Source of the DNA: Marinihelvus sp963695135
Lineage (GTDB): Bacteria; Pseudomonadota; Gammaproteobacteria; Xanthomonadales; SZUA-36
Length of the DNA: 64,000 nucleotides
NCBI GenBank assembly: GCA_963695135.1
Contig: CAVOGA010000001.1
Location: 930,001-994,000 of the forward strand
Reading direction: 5' to 3'
The notes beneath the pieces are model-generated. The model was not told where the DNA came from, ran no database searches, and saw only the letters and a list, made by a program, of their open reading frames with translations. The stretch's first letter is position 1, and every line of letters starts with the position of its first letter. Of this stretch, positions 1 to 9,169 are shown in pieces. Made by a program: the position numbers and the translations under genes.

Positions 1-2
1 CG

Positions 3-272
3 CCGTCTGAGCTGGATCGGGCCTTTCTGCACACCTGGGCCTGCAAGGAGGCGGTGGTGAAAGCGGCCGGGCAGGGCATTGCCAACGCGCTGTGCCTGTT
101 CACCGTTGATGTGCGTCCGGACCAGCCGGCGAAGGTTCTGCATATGGAGCAGGACGATGCGGCAGCCTGGCAGCTGCGTTGCCTGTCCTTGCCGGAGGGC
201 TTTATCGGCGCCGTTACGGTGCGTTATCCCACGCTTCAGATTCAGAGCTATCAGCTGACCCCCCGCGCATGA
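3..272 (+). CDS. 4'-phosphopantetheinyl transferase, C-terminal part (5' end outside window)
   Basis: The frame is open from the window edge and stops at 270-272, so only about 89 C-terminal residues are present. The segment W-A-C-K-E-A-V-V-K-A-A-G-Q-G near its start matches the W/KEA/K-x-x-G core of Sfp/AcpT-type phosphopantetheinyl transferases, which move the phosphopantetheine arm of CoA onto a conserved Ser of acyl or peptidyl carrier proteins. The Glu in KEA is the family's Mg-binding residue. The upstream half of the enzyme cannot be seen, so the subtype (primary or secondary metabolism) is open. It converges with the metallopeptidase at 214-1687, and the two 3' ends overlap by about 59 bases. 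Confidence 0.8.
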   Translation, partial: PSELDRAFLHTWACKEAVVKAAGQGIANALCLFTVDVRPDQPAKVLHMEQDDAAAWQLRCLSLPEGFIGAVTVRYPTLQIQSYQLTPRA

Positions 273-1687
273 TCCCGTTGCGGATCTCGACCAGCGGCGC
301 CTGGCCGCTGAGCCGGATCTGTCCATCCCGTTCCACCAGCCCCAGCGCGTCGTAGCGTTGCTGCAGCTCGGGAAAGACCGTGCTGTCGACGTGTTCATCC
401 AGGACCGTGCTGAACACGGTGGTGCCGGTCAGCTGGTCCAGCCTGTCCAGCAGTTCGCGCGCTGACCAGCGCTTGCCGTCTTCCAGGCAGCAGTCATTCA
501 GCTGCTGCAGGGCGCTGTCCAGGGTCTGTTGCCCGCCGGTCTCCTCGCGCAGGGCCATGTCGGCCTCGAGCATCATGGCCGCCCCGGACCAGTAGATGCG
601 CATCACGTTTTCCCAGCCGCCCCGGGTCGCCTCGCGGAGGGTTTCCTGCCGCGTTGCCTGTTGTCCGCGCCCAAAACCCTCGTGCAGTTTCTGCCAGGCC
701 TCTTGCTGGCTGAGTCGTCCGTCCCGGGCGCGCAGCACGTTCTGGTAGTAGGAGGCCAGTCCCTCGGACAACCAGCGGTCCGCGCGTGACACGTAGGGCA
801 GCAGCAGGTGGCTGAACTCGTGGGTGGCGGTCCAGTCCCGGTTGAGCTCGTCCAGCGGGCGGGTCTCGTCGACGTACAGCTGCACCGCGGGGCCGCCGCC
901 GCGTACCACGTGCGCCCAGGGCACCGCTTCCCTGCTCGGTCCGAGCGGCACCACGACCACCTGCACATGCTCGCGCGGAAAGTAACCGAACACCGGCACC
1001 ACCGCGTCCAGGGTGGTGCGGATCCATGCATCGAGCTTGTCCACCTGGGCGTCATCCAGGTCGCCCAGCACGGCGAGATCCACCGTGCCGCCGGGCAGCT
1101 GAATGGTCGAAGTGTGGAACCGGCCGACCGCGCTGCGCGCGTACCAGCCCGAGGGGGTGCGTTCGGGGCGGTACCAGCCCGGGTTGTCCGGATCCTGAGG
1201 CCACGGGGCCGAAAAGCTCATACCGGCCGGCAGCTCGACCCGGGCGATCAGTGGGCGTTGCCAGGGGCCTTTCCAGAACCACATATTGGTCAGCGCCAGC
1301 ACGCTGTCATCCACGCGCAGGGCGGACCGGCTCTTGCCCTCATCCGCCGCCGTGCCGAGGTCAAAGGTCCATTGCACGCAGCTGTTGTCCGGCAGCGCCG
1401 GCAGTCGCAGGTGGTCATCCCGGCTGTTAACGAGGATCTCATCACCGTATCGGAGCGGCGAGGCATACTGCGCCGCCAGGCTGTGCCGGTACAGCTGTTC
1501 CGGCGCCGGGCCGTCGAAACACAGCTGCGACTCGCACCGTGCGCAGGTCGTCGCTGAAGCGGGCGGTGAAGCGGTCGTCGGCAAGGAGGGTGCCGCAGGC
1601 CAGCACGCCGGTCAGCAGCATGAAACGCCTGTACCTTCCAGGGGTGCGGGGCCGCGCGGGTAGGTGTGCTCGGGACATAGCCTTCAT
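214..1687 (-). CDS. Exported M61-like metallopeptidase (gluzincin), one frameshift near 1533
   Basis: The N-terminal piece, read from an ATG at 1687, has an Arg-rich start and a hydrophobic segment (MLLTGVLACGTLLADD) that looks like a signal peptide; VLAC could be a weak lipobox. The frame then shifts near 1533. Dropping one base joins ...DDLRTVRV to ESQLCFDGPAPEQ..., giving about 480 residues. The body carries the zinc-peptidase motif HEFSH followed 14 residues later by the Glu of WLSEGLASYYQ, typical of gluzincins related to M61 aminopeptidases. The expected location is periplasm or envelope. An ATG at 1621 is an alternative start, but it would remove the basic n-region. It lies downstream of ubiB on the same strand, separated by about 70 bases. 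Substrate unknown. Confidence 0.7.
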
Positions 1688-1755
1688 TATCTACGAGCCC
1701 GGTGAAAAGACTGTGCCGGCTCGCTGGCCGGCTGTGGAATGCGCCCCGTTGCTGC

Positions 1756-3414
1756 CTAGCGCCGCGCCGACCGGAAAAACACCAGCGCCGAGACCGCCAT
1801 CAGGCCCAGGCCCATCACCGACAGGCCGCCGATAAACCAGGGTCCCGTTTCCAGGCCGGTGAGTGTCGCCCCGGAGATACCGATGGCGCCGGCGGCGAGC
1901 ACGCCGAGGGTCCTGCGGTGGGACACCGCGTGCTCCGCCCGCAGCTGGGCCAGGTCTTCCGACGAGATATGCGTGCGGATTTCGCCGCGGGCGGCCTTGA
2001 ACAGGTATTCGCGCACCAGGTTGGGCATGTCCGGGGTCTGGGACACCCACAGCGGCAGCTGCTCGCGCAGGTGCTTCGCCACGTTCTCGACGCTGTTTTT
2101 CTCGCGCAGGATCTTTTCCAGCTCCGGCTTGGCCACGCCCCAGATATCCAGTTCCGGGTAGAGGTCCCGGCCGATGCCCTCGATGTTCAGCAGCGTTTTC
2201 TGCAGCATGATCAGCTGCGGCTGGATCTGCAGGTTGAAGCGCCGGGCGACCTGGAACAGCTTCATCAGCAGTTCGCCGAAGGACACCTCGTTCAGCGGCC
2301 GGGTGAAGTTCGGCTCGCCCACGGTGCGCACCGCGGCCTCGAGTTCGTCGATGCGCGTGTCCGCCGGCACCCAGCCGGCGTCAAGGTGCAGCTGCGCCAC
2401 GCGGCGGTAGTCGCGGCGGAACAGGGCCAGGAAGTTTTCCGAGATGTAGTACAGGTCATCCGGCGTCAGGCTGGCGACGATGCCGAAATCCAGGGCGATG
2501 TAGGTCGGATCCGCAGGGTCCGTCGCGTCGACCAGGATATTGCCCGGGTGCATGTCCGCGTGGAACAGGTTGTCGCGGAACACCTGCTGGTAGAACAGGC
2601 GCACGCCGCGCACGGCCAGCTTCGGCAGATCCACGCCCGCCTCGCGCAGGCGCTCCATGTCGCCGACGGGAATGCCGGACACCCGCTCCATGGTCATGAC
2701 CTTCTGCTTGCACAGGGGCCAGTACACCTCGGGAATGTACAGGTCGTGGGACCCTTCAAAATTACGCCGCAGGTGCGAGGCGTTGGCGGCCTCGCGCTGC
2801 ATGTCCAGCTCGTCGAAAACCACGGTCTCGAATTCGCGCACGATTTCCAGCGGGTGCACCCGCTGGGCGCCTTCCCAGTAGCGCTCCGCCAGGCCGGCCA
2901 CCGCCTTGAGCAGGTCAACATCGCGGTGCAGCGCTTCCTCGATGCCCGGCCGCACGACCTTGACCACCACCTCGCGGCCGTCCTTCAGCGTTGCCGGGTG
3001 AACCTGGGCGATGGAGGCGGAGGCCAGGGGCACGATGTCGAAGCTGGCGTAGGCCTCTTCAACCGGCTGGCGCAGGGCCTTTTCGACAATCGCCCTGGCT
3101 TCCTCGCCGGGAAAGGGTGGCACCCGGTCCTGGAGCAGGGCCAGTTCATCGGCGATCTCGGCGGGGATCAGGTCGCGTCGGGTGGACAGGATCTGGCCGA
3201 ATTTCACATACACCGGCCCGAGTTCCTGCAGGGCCAGGCGCAGCCGCTCGCCGCGCGGCTTGGCGGCGTTTTCCCGCGCCCCGGGCACCAGCCGGGTAAT
3301 CCAGCCCATGGGGCGGTAAAGGTGGACCGCGGTCAGCAGGTCATCCAGCCCGTAGCGGGCCAGGATCGCACTGATCCGCAGCAGGCTGAGAAACTGGCGC
3401 AGCGCGTTGATCAC
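1756..3414 (-). CDS. ubiB: UbiB, ubiquinone biosynthesis atypical kinase/ATPase
   Basis: 552 residues, close to the usual UbiB length. It contains the signature KxGQ motif (KFGQ, residues 71-74) that replaces the P-loop of ordinary kinases, the ASIAQVH Ala-rich loop, an HADMHPGN catalytic loop and a DFG metal-binding motif (ALDFGIV). Two C-terminal hydrophobic helices anchor it to the inner membrane. UbiB/COQ8 proteins are ATPases needed for the hydroxylation stages of ubiquinone synthesis, probably by extracting lipid intermediates. It is the last gene of ubiE-ubiJ-ubiB, and its start overlaps the ubiJ stop by 4 bases, which implies translational coupling. Confidence 0.97.
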   Translation of the reverse strand: MINALRQFLSLLRISAILARYGLDDLLTAVHLYRPMGWITRLVPGARENAAKPRGERLRLALQELGPVYVKFGQILSTRRDLIPAEIADELALLQDRVPPFPGEEARAIVEKALRQPVEEAYASFDIVPLASASIAQVHPATLKDGREVVVKVVRPGIEEALHRDVDLLKAVAGLAERYWEGAQRVHPLEIVREFETVVFDELDMQREAANASHLRRNFEGSHDLYIPEVYWPLCKQKVMTMERVSGIPVGDMERLREAGVDLPKLAVRGVRLFYQQVFRDNLFHADMHPGNILVDATDPADPTYIALDFGIVASLTPDDLYYISENFLALFRRDYRRVAQLHLDAGWVPADTRIDELEAAVRTVGEPNFTRPLNEVSFGELLMKLFQVARRFNLQIQPQLIMLQKTLLNIEGIGRDLYPELDIWGVAKPELEKILREKNSVENVAKHLREQLPLWVSQTPDMPNLVREYLFKAARGEIRTHISSEDLAQLRAEHAVSHRRTLGVLAAGAIGISGATLTGLETGPWFIGGLSVMGLGLMAVSALVFFRSARR

Positions 3415-4079
3415 GAGGCTTCCTGGTCCTGGTCCTGATGTTGCTCTGCAGCGGCGCGCCGGCGCTCGGCGCGCGCCAGGCGGGCCTCGAGGCGGTCCAC
3501 GCCGTCGCGCAGGTCATCCACGCCGCCGTTGAATTCGTCTACCGCGTCCTGGGCGGCCAGCGTGTTGGACTCCTCGTTCAGGAAGCGGCCGGTCATGTCA
3601 AAGACACCCCGCAGCGTGCTGCGCAGCCCCGCCGCGCCGCGCCGCAGCCCCTCGGTGACCTGGTAGCCGACCACGTCGCCGAGCAGGCCGTTGATCGGCG
3701 CCCGCCAATCCGGTTCGAGCTGGCTGAAGACCTTGGCCAGGTCACGGGCCAATGTTGCATCACCCTCGATACGCACCCCGGAGCCGGGTGCGCCCCAGTC
3801 GCCCGCCTCATCCGGGGCGGCCAGGGCAAACAGCGCCGGCGGCGAGCCGGCAACGCGCGCGTCCGGTTCCGCGTCGCTGTCCAGGTCTACCTCCACGGCG
3901 CCGTAAGCGAAGCTGAAGTAGAGGGTAATGGCCAGCCCTTCCAGATCCAGCTGGAGCAGCTTGCCTTCCAGCCGCTCGAGGCGTTCGACCGAGCCCTCGT
4001 CCAGCGCCAGCACGTGGTTGACGCCGGTTTCCAGCGCGGTGGCCAGCAGGCCGGGCAGCGGTGTGCGGTAATCAGCCAC
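3411..4079 (-). CDS. ubiJ: UbiJ, SCP2-domain ubiquinone biosynthesis accessory factor
   Basis: About 222 residues. The N-terminal two thirds fits an SCP2 (sterol carrier) lipid-binding domain. The C-terminus (about residues 175-222) is a charged, Ala/Glu/Arg-rich coiled coil ending in a Gln/Asp-rich tail. In enterics UbiJ and UbiK nucleate the soluble Ubi complex that synthesises ubiquinone and bind polyprenyl intermediates. I start it at GTG 4079, which gives MADYRTPLPG, lies behind a G-rich stretch and overlaps the ubiE stop by 8 bases. A longer frame begins at a TTG (4100). Its position between ubiE and ubiB is the classic order and the main support for the name, because UbiJ is poorly conserved. 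Confidence 0.9.
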   Translation of the reverse strand: MADYRTPLPGLLATALETGVNHVLALDEGSVERLERLEGKLLQLDLEGLAITLYFSFAYGAVEVDLDSDAEPDARVAGSPPALFALAAPDEAGDWGAPGSGVRIEGDATLARDLAKVFSQLEPDWRAPINGLLGDVVGYQVTEGLRRGAAGLRSTLRGVFDMTGRFLNEESNTLAAQDAVDEFNGGVDDLRDGVDRLEARLARAERRRAAAEQHQDQDQEAS

Positions 4080-4827
4080 GACGCCCCCGGTGAATCGCAA
4101 CGATGCCGCCGCTGAGGTTGCGGTAATGCACCGCGTTGAAGCCGGCCGCGCGCATCATGCCCGCCAGTTCTTTCTGCGGCGGGTGACGGCGGATGCTCTC
4201 GGCCAGGTACTGGTAGCTGTCCGGGTCTTTTGCGACCACGCGGCCCATGAAGGGCAGCAGCCCGAAGGAGTAGGCGTCGTAGAGCTTGCGCAGCGGCTCG
4301 GGCCGCACCTGCGAGAATTCGAGGATGTGCGCCTGGCCGCCGGGCTTGAGCACGCGCAGCATTTCCCTGAGCGCCGCGTCCTTGTCGGTGACATTGCGCA
4401 GGCCAAAGGCGATGGTCACCGCGTCGAACTGGCGGCTGTCGAAGGGCAGCGCCTCCGCATTGGCCAGGGAGTAGGAAATATTGCCGACCAGGCCGCGGTC
4501 TTCAAGACGGCGGCGCCCCACGCCCAGCATGCTCGCATTGATGTCGGTCAGCACCACCTCGCCGGAGGCGCCGACACGCTCGCTGAGCAGGGCGGCGATA
4601 TCACCGGTGCCGCCGGCCAGGTCGAGGGCCTTGTGGCCCGTCTGGATGCCCGCTGTAGCCACGAAGTGGCGCTTCCACAGGCGGTGCACGCCCAGTGACA
4701 TCAGGTCGTTCATGACGTCGTAGCTTTCCGCTACCGAGTCAAAAACCCCGCGCACGAGGGCGGCTTTCTCGGTCACCGGCACATCGCGGTAACCGAAATG
4801 GGTGGTCTCTTCTGTGGACTTGTTCAT
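4072..4827 (-). CDS. ubiE: UbiE, demethylmenaquinone/ubiquinone C-methyltransferase
   Basis: 251 residues, the usual UbiE length. The sequence has the family opening THFGYRDVP, the DSVAESYDVMNDLMS segment, the SAM-binding motif LDLAGGTGDIA and the UbiE signature GLRNVTDKDAALREMLRVLKPGG. It transfers a methyl group from S-adenosylmethionine to C2 of the benzoquinol ring (and makes menaquinol from demethylmenaquinol where that exists). It is the first gene of the ubiEJB operon. hslU lies about 96 bases upstream on the same strand; I see no convincing promoter in that gap. Confidence 0.97.
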   Translation of the reverse strand: MNKSTEETTHFGYRDVPVTEKAALVRGVFDSVAESYDVMNDLMSLGVHRLWKRHFVATAGIQTGHKALDLAGGTGDIAALLSERVGASGEVVLTDINASMLGVGRRRLEDRGLVGNISYSLANAEALPFDSRQFDAVTIAFGLRNVTDKDAALREMLRVLKPGGQAHILEFSQVRPEPLRKLYDAYSFGLLPFMGRVVAKDPDSYQYLAESIRRHPPQKELAGMMRAAGFNAVHYRNLSGGIVAIHRGRRG

Positions 4828-4923
4828 GGGCGCTCCGCAGGGCCGTGCATGGCCCGGATCGATTCCATCCGGCTCAATGCCCCATTGTAAGGCGCGCAGC
4901 CGGCCGTGGCGACGCTTGCCCGC

Positions 4924-6264
4924 TCAGAGAATGTAGCGGCTGAGGTCCTCGTTACCGGACAGTTCATCCAGGTAGCGATCAACGTAGGCTGCATCCAGTT
5001 CGATGACCTCGCCGTCCCGGTCCGGGGCCTCGAAGGACAGCTTGTCCAGCAGGCGCTCCATCACCGTGTACAGTCGCCGGGCGCCGATGTTCTCGGTGGA
5101 CTCATTGACCTTGAAGGCGATCTCCGCGATGCGCTTGATCGCATCGTCGCTGAACTTCAGCTGTACGCCCTCGGTGGCCATCAACGCGCGGTACTGCTCG
5201 GTCAGCGAGGCCCGCGGCTCGGTCAGGATGCGCTGGAAATCATCCGCATCCAGGGCGCGCAGTTCCACGCGGATCGGCAGACGCCCCTGCAGCTCGGGGA
5301 TCAGGTCCGAGGGCTTGGCCAGGTGAAAGGCGCCGGAGGCGATAAACAGGATGTGGTCGGTCTTGAGCATGCCGTAGCGCGTGGACACGGTGCAGCCCTC
5401 GACCAGCGGCAGCAGGTCGCGCTGCACGCCTTCGCGCGACACATCGGCGCCCTGGTACTCCGAGCGCTTGGCGACCTTGTCCAGCTCATCGATAAACACG
5501 ATGCCGTTCTGTTCCGCGTTGCTCAGCGCCTGCTGCTTGATTTCTTCCTCGTTGACCAGCTTGGCCGCTTCCTCTTCGAGCAGCACCGGGTAGGCGTCAG
5601 CGATGTTCATCTTGCGCTTCTGCTTCTTTCTGGTTGCCCAGGTTCTGAAACATGCCCTGCAACTGGCTGGCCATTTCCTCCATGCCCGGCGGGGTCATGA
5701 TCTCCACGCCCATGTTGGCGGACACCTCGAATTCGATTTCCCGGTCATCCAGTTCGCCGTTGCACCAGCTTGCGGCGCATTTTCTGCCGCGTGGCCGAGT
5801 CGGACTCCTTCTCCGCCTGCGGTTCATTGGCGAAGCCGATGCCCCTGGGGCGCGGCAGCAGCAGGTCCAGGATGCGGTCCCAGGCGGCGTCTTCAGCCCG
5901 GGAACGCACCCGCTGCTATCGCCTGTTCGCGGGTCATCTTGACCGACATGTCCACCAGGTCCCGGATGATGGATTCCACGTCCTTGCCCACGTAGCCCAC
6001 CTCGGTGAACTTGGTCGCCTCGACCTTGATGAAGGGGGCGTTGGCCAGCTGGGCCAGGCGGCGGGCGATTTCCGTCTTGCCGACGCCGGTGGGGCCGATC
6101 ATCAGGATGTTCTTGGGCGTGATCTCATTGCGCAGTTCTTCGCTGACCTGCATGCGGCGCCAGCGGTTGCGCAGGGCGATGGCGACCGCGCGCTTGGCGT
6201 CCGCCTGGCTGATGATGTGCCGGTCCAGTTCCTGGACGATTTCTCGGGGGGTCATCTGGGACAT
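4924..6264 (-). CDS. hslU: HslU, ATPase subunit of the HslVU protease, three frameshifts
   Basis: The gene begins MSQMTPREIVQELDRHIISQ and has Walker A GPTGVGKT (residues 57-64), the Walker B region GIVFIDELDK, the DVSREGVQRDLLP sensor region and the C-terminal DLSRYIL that inserts into HslV. HslU is an AAA+ unfoldase that hexamerises and feeds substrates to the HslV peptidase. The frame is broken near 5908, 5770 and 5622. At 5908 a GGG should be GG (giving AIAAVRSRAED), and at 5622 an AAA should be AA (giving GNQKKQKRKMN). With one base removed at each point the protein aligns end to end with E. coli HslU. I read these as sequence errors. It follows hslV by 2 bases. Confidence 0.9.
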
Positions 6265-6266
6265 GA

Positions 6267-6810
6267 TCAGTTCGTCTCCAGGGTCTCGATCACGAGATTG
6301 TCGTTGGTGTAAATGCAGATGTCTGCGGCAATGCCGAGGGAGCGGCGTACGATGGCTTCCGCGCCCAGTTCCGTTTCTTCCAGCAGGGCCATGGCCGCGG
6401 CCTGGGCAAAGGGGCCGCCGGAGCCGATGGCGATCAGGCCCTGCTCCGGCTCGATCACGTCACCGTTACCGGAAATCAGCAGCGAGTTGTGCTTGTCGGC
6501 AATGGCCAGCAGGGCCTCGAGGCGTCGCAGCGCCCGGTCGGTGCGCCAGTCCTTGGCCATTTCCACCGCCGCGCGGACCAGGTGGCCGGAGTGCTTTTCC
6601 AGCTTGCCCTCGAAGCGCTCGAACAGGGTGAAGGCATCGGCCGTGGCGCCGGCGAAGCCGGCCAGGACCTCGGTCTTTGTACAGGCGCCGCACCTTGCGC
6701 GCATTGGCTTTCATGACGGTATTGCCCAGCGTCACCTGGCCGTCGCCGCCCATGACGACCTGGTTGCCCCGGCGCACCGAGCAGATGGTTGTTCCACGAT
6801 ACTGTTCCAC
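6267..6810 (-). CDS. hslV: HslV, peptidase subunit of the HslVU protease, one frameshift near 6680
   Basis: GTG start at 6810 giving MEQYRG followed by TTICSVRRGN. In this family the short propeptide is removed to expose Thr as the N-terminal nucleophile, so the active-site Thr is the first T after MEQYRG. The proteasome-beta fold motifs GDGQVTLGNTVMK and AIGSGGPFAQAAA are present, and the end reads DICIYTNDN as in E. coli. The frame breaks at RRLYK: reducing AAAG to AAG near 6680 restores LYKTEVLAGFAG. About 180 residues after correction. A sigma-32-type promoter lies just upstream (6849-6877), matching the heat-shock control known for hslVU. Confidence 0.92.
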
Positions 6811-6848
6811 CGTTCACCTCGTACAGCATTGCTTTATCTGGTTTCAGG

Positions 6849-6877
6849 AAATTGGGGTGGCCCCGGGCCATTGCAAG
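6849..6877 (-). promoter_or_regulatory. Sigma-32 (heat-shock) type promoter of hslVU
   Basis: Read on the minus strand this is CTTGCAA, a 13-base spacer, then CCCCAATTT. The E. coli RpoH consensus is CTTGAA, 13-15 bases, CCCCATNT, so both boxes and the spacing agree. The predicted start of transcription is near 6842, about 30 bases before the hslV GTG at 6810. hslVU is a classical RpoH regulon member, which independently supports the call. Confidence 0.7.
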
Positions 6878-6980
6878 CCGGGCGCCCTGGCCGGCGGGCA
6901 GTTGGGCCGCAGCCGCATGCGGGCCGGCACATGACATCTGGAACTGGACCGCCGCTGCGGCGCACCGTACGCTTCCTGCC

Positions 6981-7505
6981 ATGGGATACGTGCAAACCAC
7001 AATTCAGGCCGTCACGGTTGTCGGGCTGCCGCTGTTCGGCCTGTCCTTTGCCCTGGTCTGGTGGGCGCTTTACCGCGGGCGCGTCGAGGGGGAAACCGTC
7101 GAGGACCTGCAGCGCAGCCTGGCGGATTTTGGCAAGCAGCAGAAGGACAAGGAAAAGCGCCAGAAGATCGACCCGGCGCTGGGCAAGTGGTTCAGCTTTG
7201 GCGGTGGTTTCTACGGGCTGGTGGCGCTGTACACCTGGATTTTGATGGAGTGGTCCGACGTCGGTTCCTTCGTCAGGGCATTCATCGAGTTTGACCTGCA
7301 CCTGCGCATCGATGAACTGATCCAGTGGGCTATCCGCCTGTTCATCAACTCCATCATGAACTTTGTCTGGGCCATTGTGTGGCCCGTGTACTGGCTGCAA
7401 AAGGCGAACAACCCCTGGATCTGGTTCGCAGTGGCTTACGCCGGTTACTGGCTGGGTATCCAGTCGGCACAGCGGGCGGCCGGCAAACGCTGGGAAGGGG
7501 AGTAG
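6981..7505 (+). CDS. Predicted inner-membrane protein of unknown function
   Basis: 174 residues from ATG 6981 (MGYVQTTIQAVTVVG). There is an N-terminal membrane helix (about 8-30), a cytoplasmic Lys/Gln/Asp-rich stretch (ADFGKQQKDKEKRQK, about 50-65), then further hydrophobic segments around 75-95, 120-140 and 145-165, the last two rich in Trp (FVWAIVWPVYWLQKANNPWIWF). I do not recognise a named family. It is the only plus-strand gene in the first 10 kb, lies between hslV (divergent) and xerC (convergent), and reads cleanly without a frameshift. Confidence 0.7.
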   Translation: MGYVQTTIQAVTVVGLPLFGLSFALVWWALYRGRVEGETVEDLQRSLADFGKQQKDKEKRQKIDPALGKWFSFGGGFYGLVALYTWILMEWSDVGSFVRAFIEFDLHLRIDELIQWAIRLFINSIMNFVWAIVWPVYWLQKANNPWIWFAVAYAGYWLGIQSAQRAAGKRWEGE

Positions 7506-7539
7506 CCGGACCCTGGCCGGAGCTTAGCCTCCGGAGCGT

Positions 7540-8448
7540 TCAGTCGTCATCTTTTTTGCCTGTCTTTCTTCGGGCCCGGGGGTGCGCCTTGTCGTACACC
7601 TCCGCCAGGTGCTGGAAGTTGAGGTGAGTGTAGACCTGAGTTGTTGAAATATCGGCGTGGCCGAGCAGTTCCTGCACCGCCCGCAGATCCCCGGAAGACT
7701 CGAGCATGTGGCTGGCGAAGCTGTGGCGCAGCAGGTGCGGGTGCACGTGCTGCGGCAGGCCCTGGTGCCTGGCCCAGTAGCCGATCCGGTCCTGGATGCT
7801 GCGTACCGCCAGCGGCTTGCCGTGCAGGCTGACAAATACATGCGGCTCGTTGAAATCCGCCAGACCCGCCCGCCGGCTGCGCCAGGCCAGCAGTGCTTCG
7901 CGCGCCGGACGCCCCACCGGCACCATGCGCTGACGGTTCCCCTTGCCGCGCACCGTCACCATGCCTGAGCCCAGGTCCAGCTGGTCCCAGGTCAGCCCGG
8001 CGACCTCCGACAGGCGCAGCCCGGAGGAGTAGAACAACTCCAGCAGCGCCTTGTCGCGCACGGCGATCGGCGTGTCCGTGGGAAACGAGAGCAACTGGTC
8101 GAGCATATCCGGGTCAAGGGTGGCCGGCAGCTTGCGTCCGGCTTTGGGCGCCTTCACGCCCAGGGCCGGGTTCTGCCTGGCGCCGCCCTCGCGCAGCAGG
8201 TAGCGGTAGAAACTGCGGATGGCGGAAAGCAGGCGCTGCAGGGAGCGGCCGTCCAGGCCCTGGCGGTGGCGCCGCGCGACCAGGCCGCGGACCAGGTGCT
8301 CGTCGACCCGGCGCGGGTCGTCTATGTCGTTCTCGGCGCAGAAGCCGCAGAAGGCTTCCAGGTCACGCCCGTAGGCGCTCACGGTTCGCGGTGACAGACC
8401 ACGCTCGTGTTCCAGATGGTTCAGGAATTTTTGCAGCCAGTCATCCAT
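7540..8448 (-). CDS. xerC: XerC tyrosine recombinase
   Basis: 302 residues, the normal XerC length. The N-terminal SAM-like DNA-binding domain covers about 1-90, and the catalytic domain carries the tyrosine-recombinase residues: Arg in SSGLRLSE, His and Arg in HLLRHSFA, His in LGHADIS and the nucleophile Tyr in TQVYTHL. With XerD it resolves chromosome dimers at dif during division under FtsK control. The order lptM-dapF-DUF484-xerC is the standard gammaproteobacterial arrangement and distinguishes it from XerD or a phage integrase. The DUF484 gene lies 28 bases upstream. Confidence 0.96.
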   Translation of the reverse strand: MDDWLQKFLNHLEHERGLSPRTVSAYGRDLEAFCGFCAENDIDDPRRVDEHLVRGLVARRHRQGLDGRSLQRLLSAIRSFYRYLLREGGARQNPALGVKAPKAGRKLPATLDPDMLDQLLSFPTDTPIAVRDKALLELFYSSGLRLSEVAGLTWDQLDLGSGMVTVRGKGNRQRMVPVGRPAREALLAWRSRRAGLADFNEPHVFVSLHGKPLAVRSIQDRIGYWARHQGLPQHVHPHLLRHSFASHMLESSGDLRAVQELLGHADISTTQVYTHLNFQHLAEVYDKAHPRARRKTGKKDDD

Positions 8449-8476
8449 GGCGCCGGCGCCGGGCGTACCGGCGTGT

Positions 8477-9169
8477 TCAGGCGGTGCGCCGCTGCTGCTC
8501 GGGCGTTTCGATCAGCAGCCGGGTCTCGATGACCTTGGCCAGCATGTCCAGGAACAGGGTACCCATGCCCGGGTAGAAGCGCGCCGCGTCGCTGCTGCCG
8601 ATGGCCAGGAAGCCGTGACCGTGAATCGGCACGATCGCCGATGACTGCACCCACTGCGCACGGCTGCGGAACAGCGTGTCCAGCTTGTTGCGGTTCAGGC
8701 GTCCGCAACGGCTTTCGCCTTTTTCCAGCAGGTCATCGATCGGCTCCAGTTCCGCGTCATCACGCGCAATGGTGAAGACCGGGGTCTTCTCCGCCACCTG
8801 CACCTCGCGCTCAAACAGGGTGATGTTCAGCACATCCGCCTCGAGCTCTTCGAGCAGCACTTCGGCGATCCGGTCGAAAAAGGCGCCCAGTTCGCCCATG
8901 GTCATGAGCTCCAGGGTCAGGTCATGAATCCGGATCATCAGCGCCTCGTTGTCCCGCGCCACGCGCACCAGCTGGTTCAGCTGGCTTTTCTGTTGCTCAT
9001 TGCGCTCCCTGAGCTGGTCCACCTGGCGCTCGATCAGCGATACCGCGCCACCGCTTTCATGCGGCAGTTGCTGGCTGGTCAGGACATCGGGGTGGGCAAG
9101 AAGAAACTCGGGGTGGTCAAGCAGGTACTGGGAGACGGATTCGGCGTTCAGCGGGCTGGTATCGTTCAT
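8477..9169 (-). CDS. DUF484 family protein
   Basis: 230 residues. It opens with the family's VSQYLLDHPEFLLAHPDVL segment, then a Gln/Arg-rich coiled coil (about 45-75) and a GAF-like C-terminal domain (about 85-225). DUF484 proteins are nearly always encoded between dapF and xerC in gammaproteobacteria; the biochemical role is not established. The ATG at 9169 overlaps the dapF stop by 4 bases, indicating translational coupling. Confidence 0.93.
   Translation of the reverse strand: MNDTSPLNAESVSQYLLDHPEFLLAHPDVLTSQQLPHESGGAVSLIERQVDQLRERNEQQKSQLNQLVRVARDNEALMIRIHDLTLELMTMGELGAFFDRIAEVLLEELEADVLNITLFEREVQVAEKTPVFTIARDDAELEPIDDLLEKGESRCGRLNRNKLDTLFRSRAQWVQSSAIVPIHGHGFLAIGSSDAARFYPGMGTLFLDMLAKVIETRLLIETPEQQRRTA

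Noticed and set aside
4924..6264. hslU as a pseudogene
   Set aside because: Every break is a one-base insertion, two clearly in homopolymers, and the restored sequence is fully conserved; error is more likely than decay.
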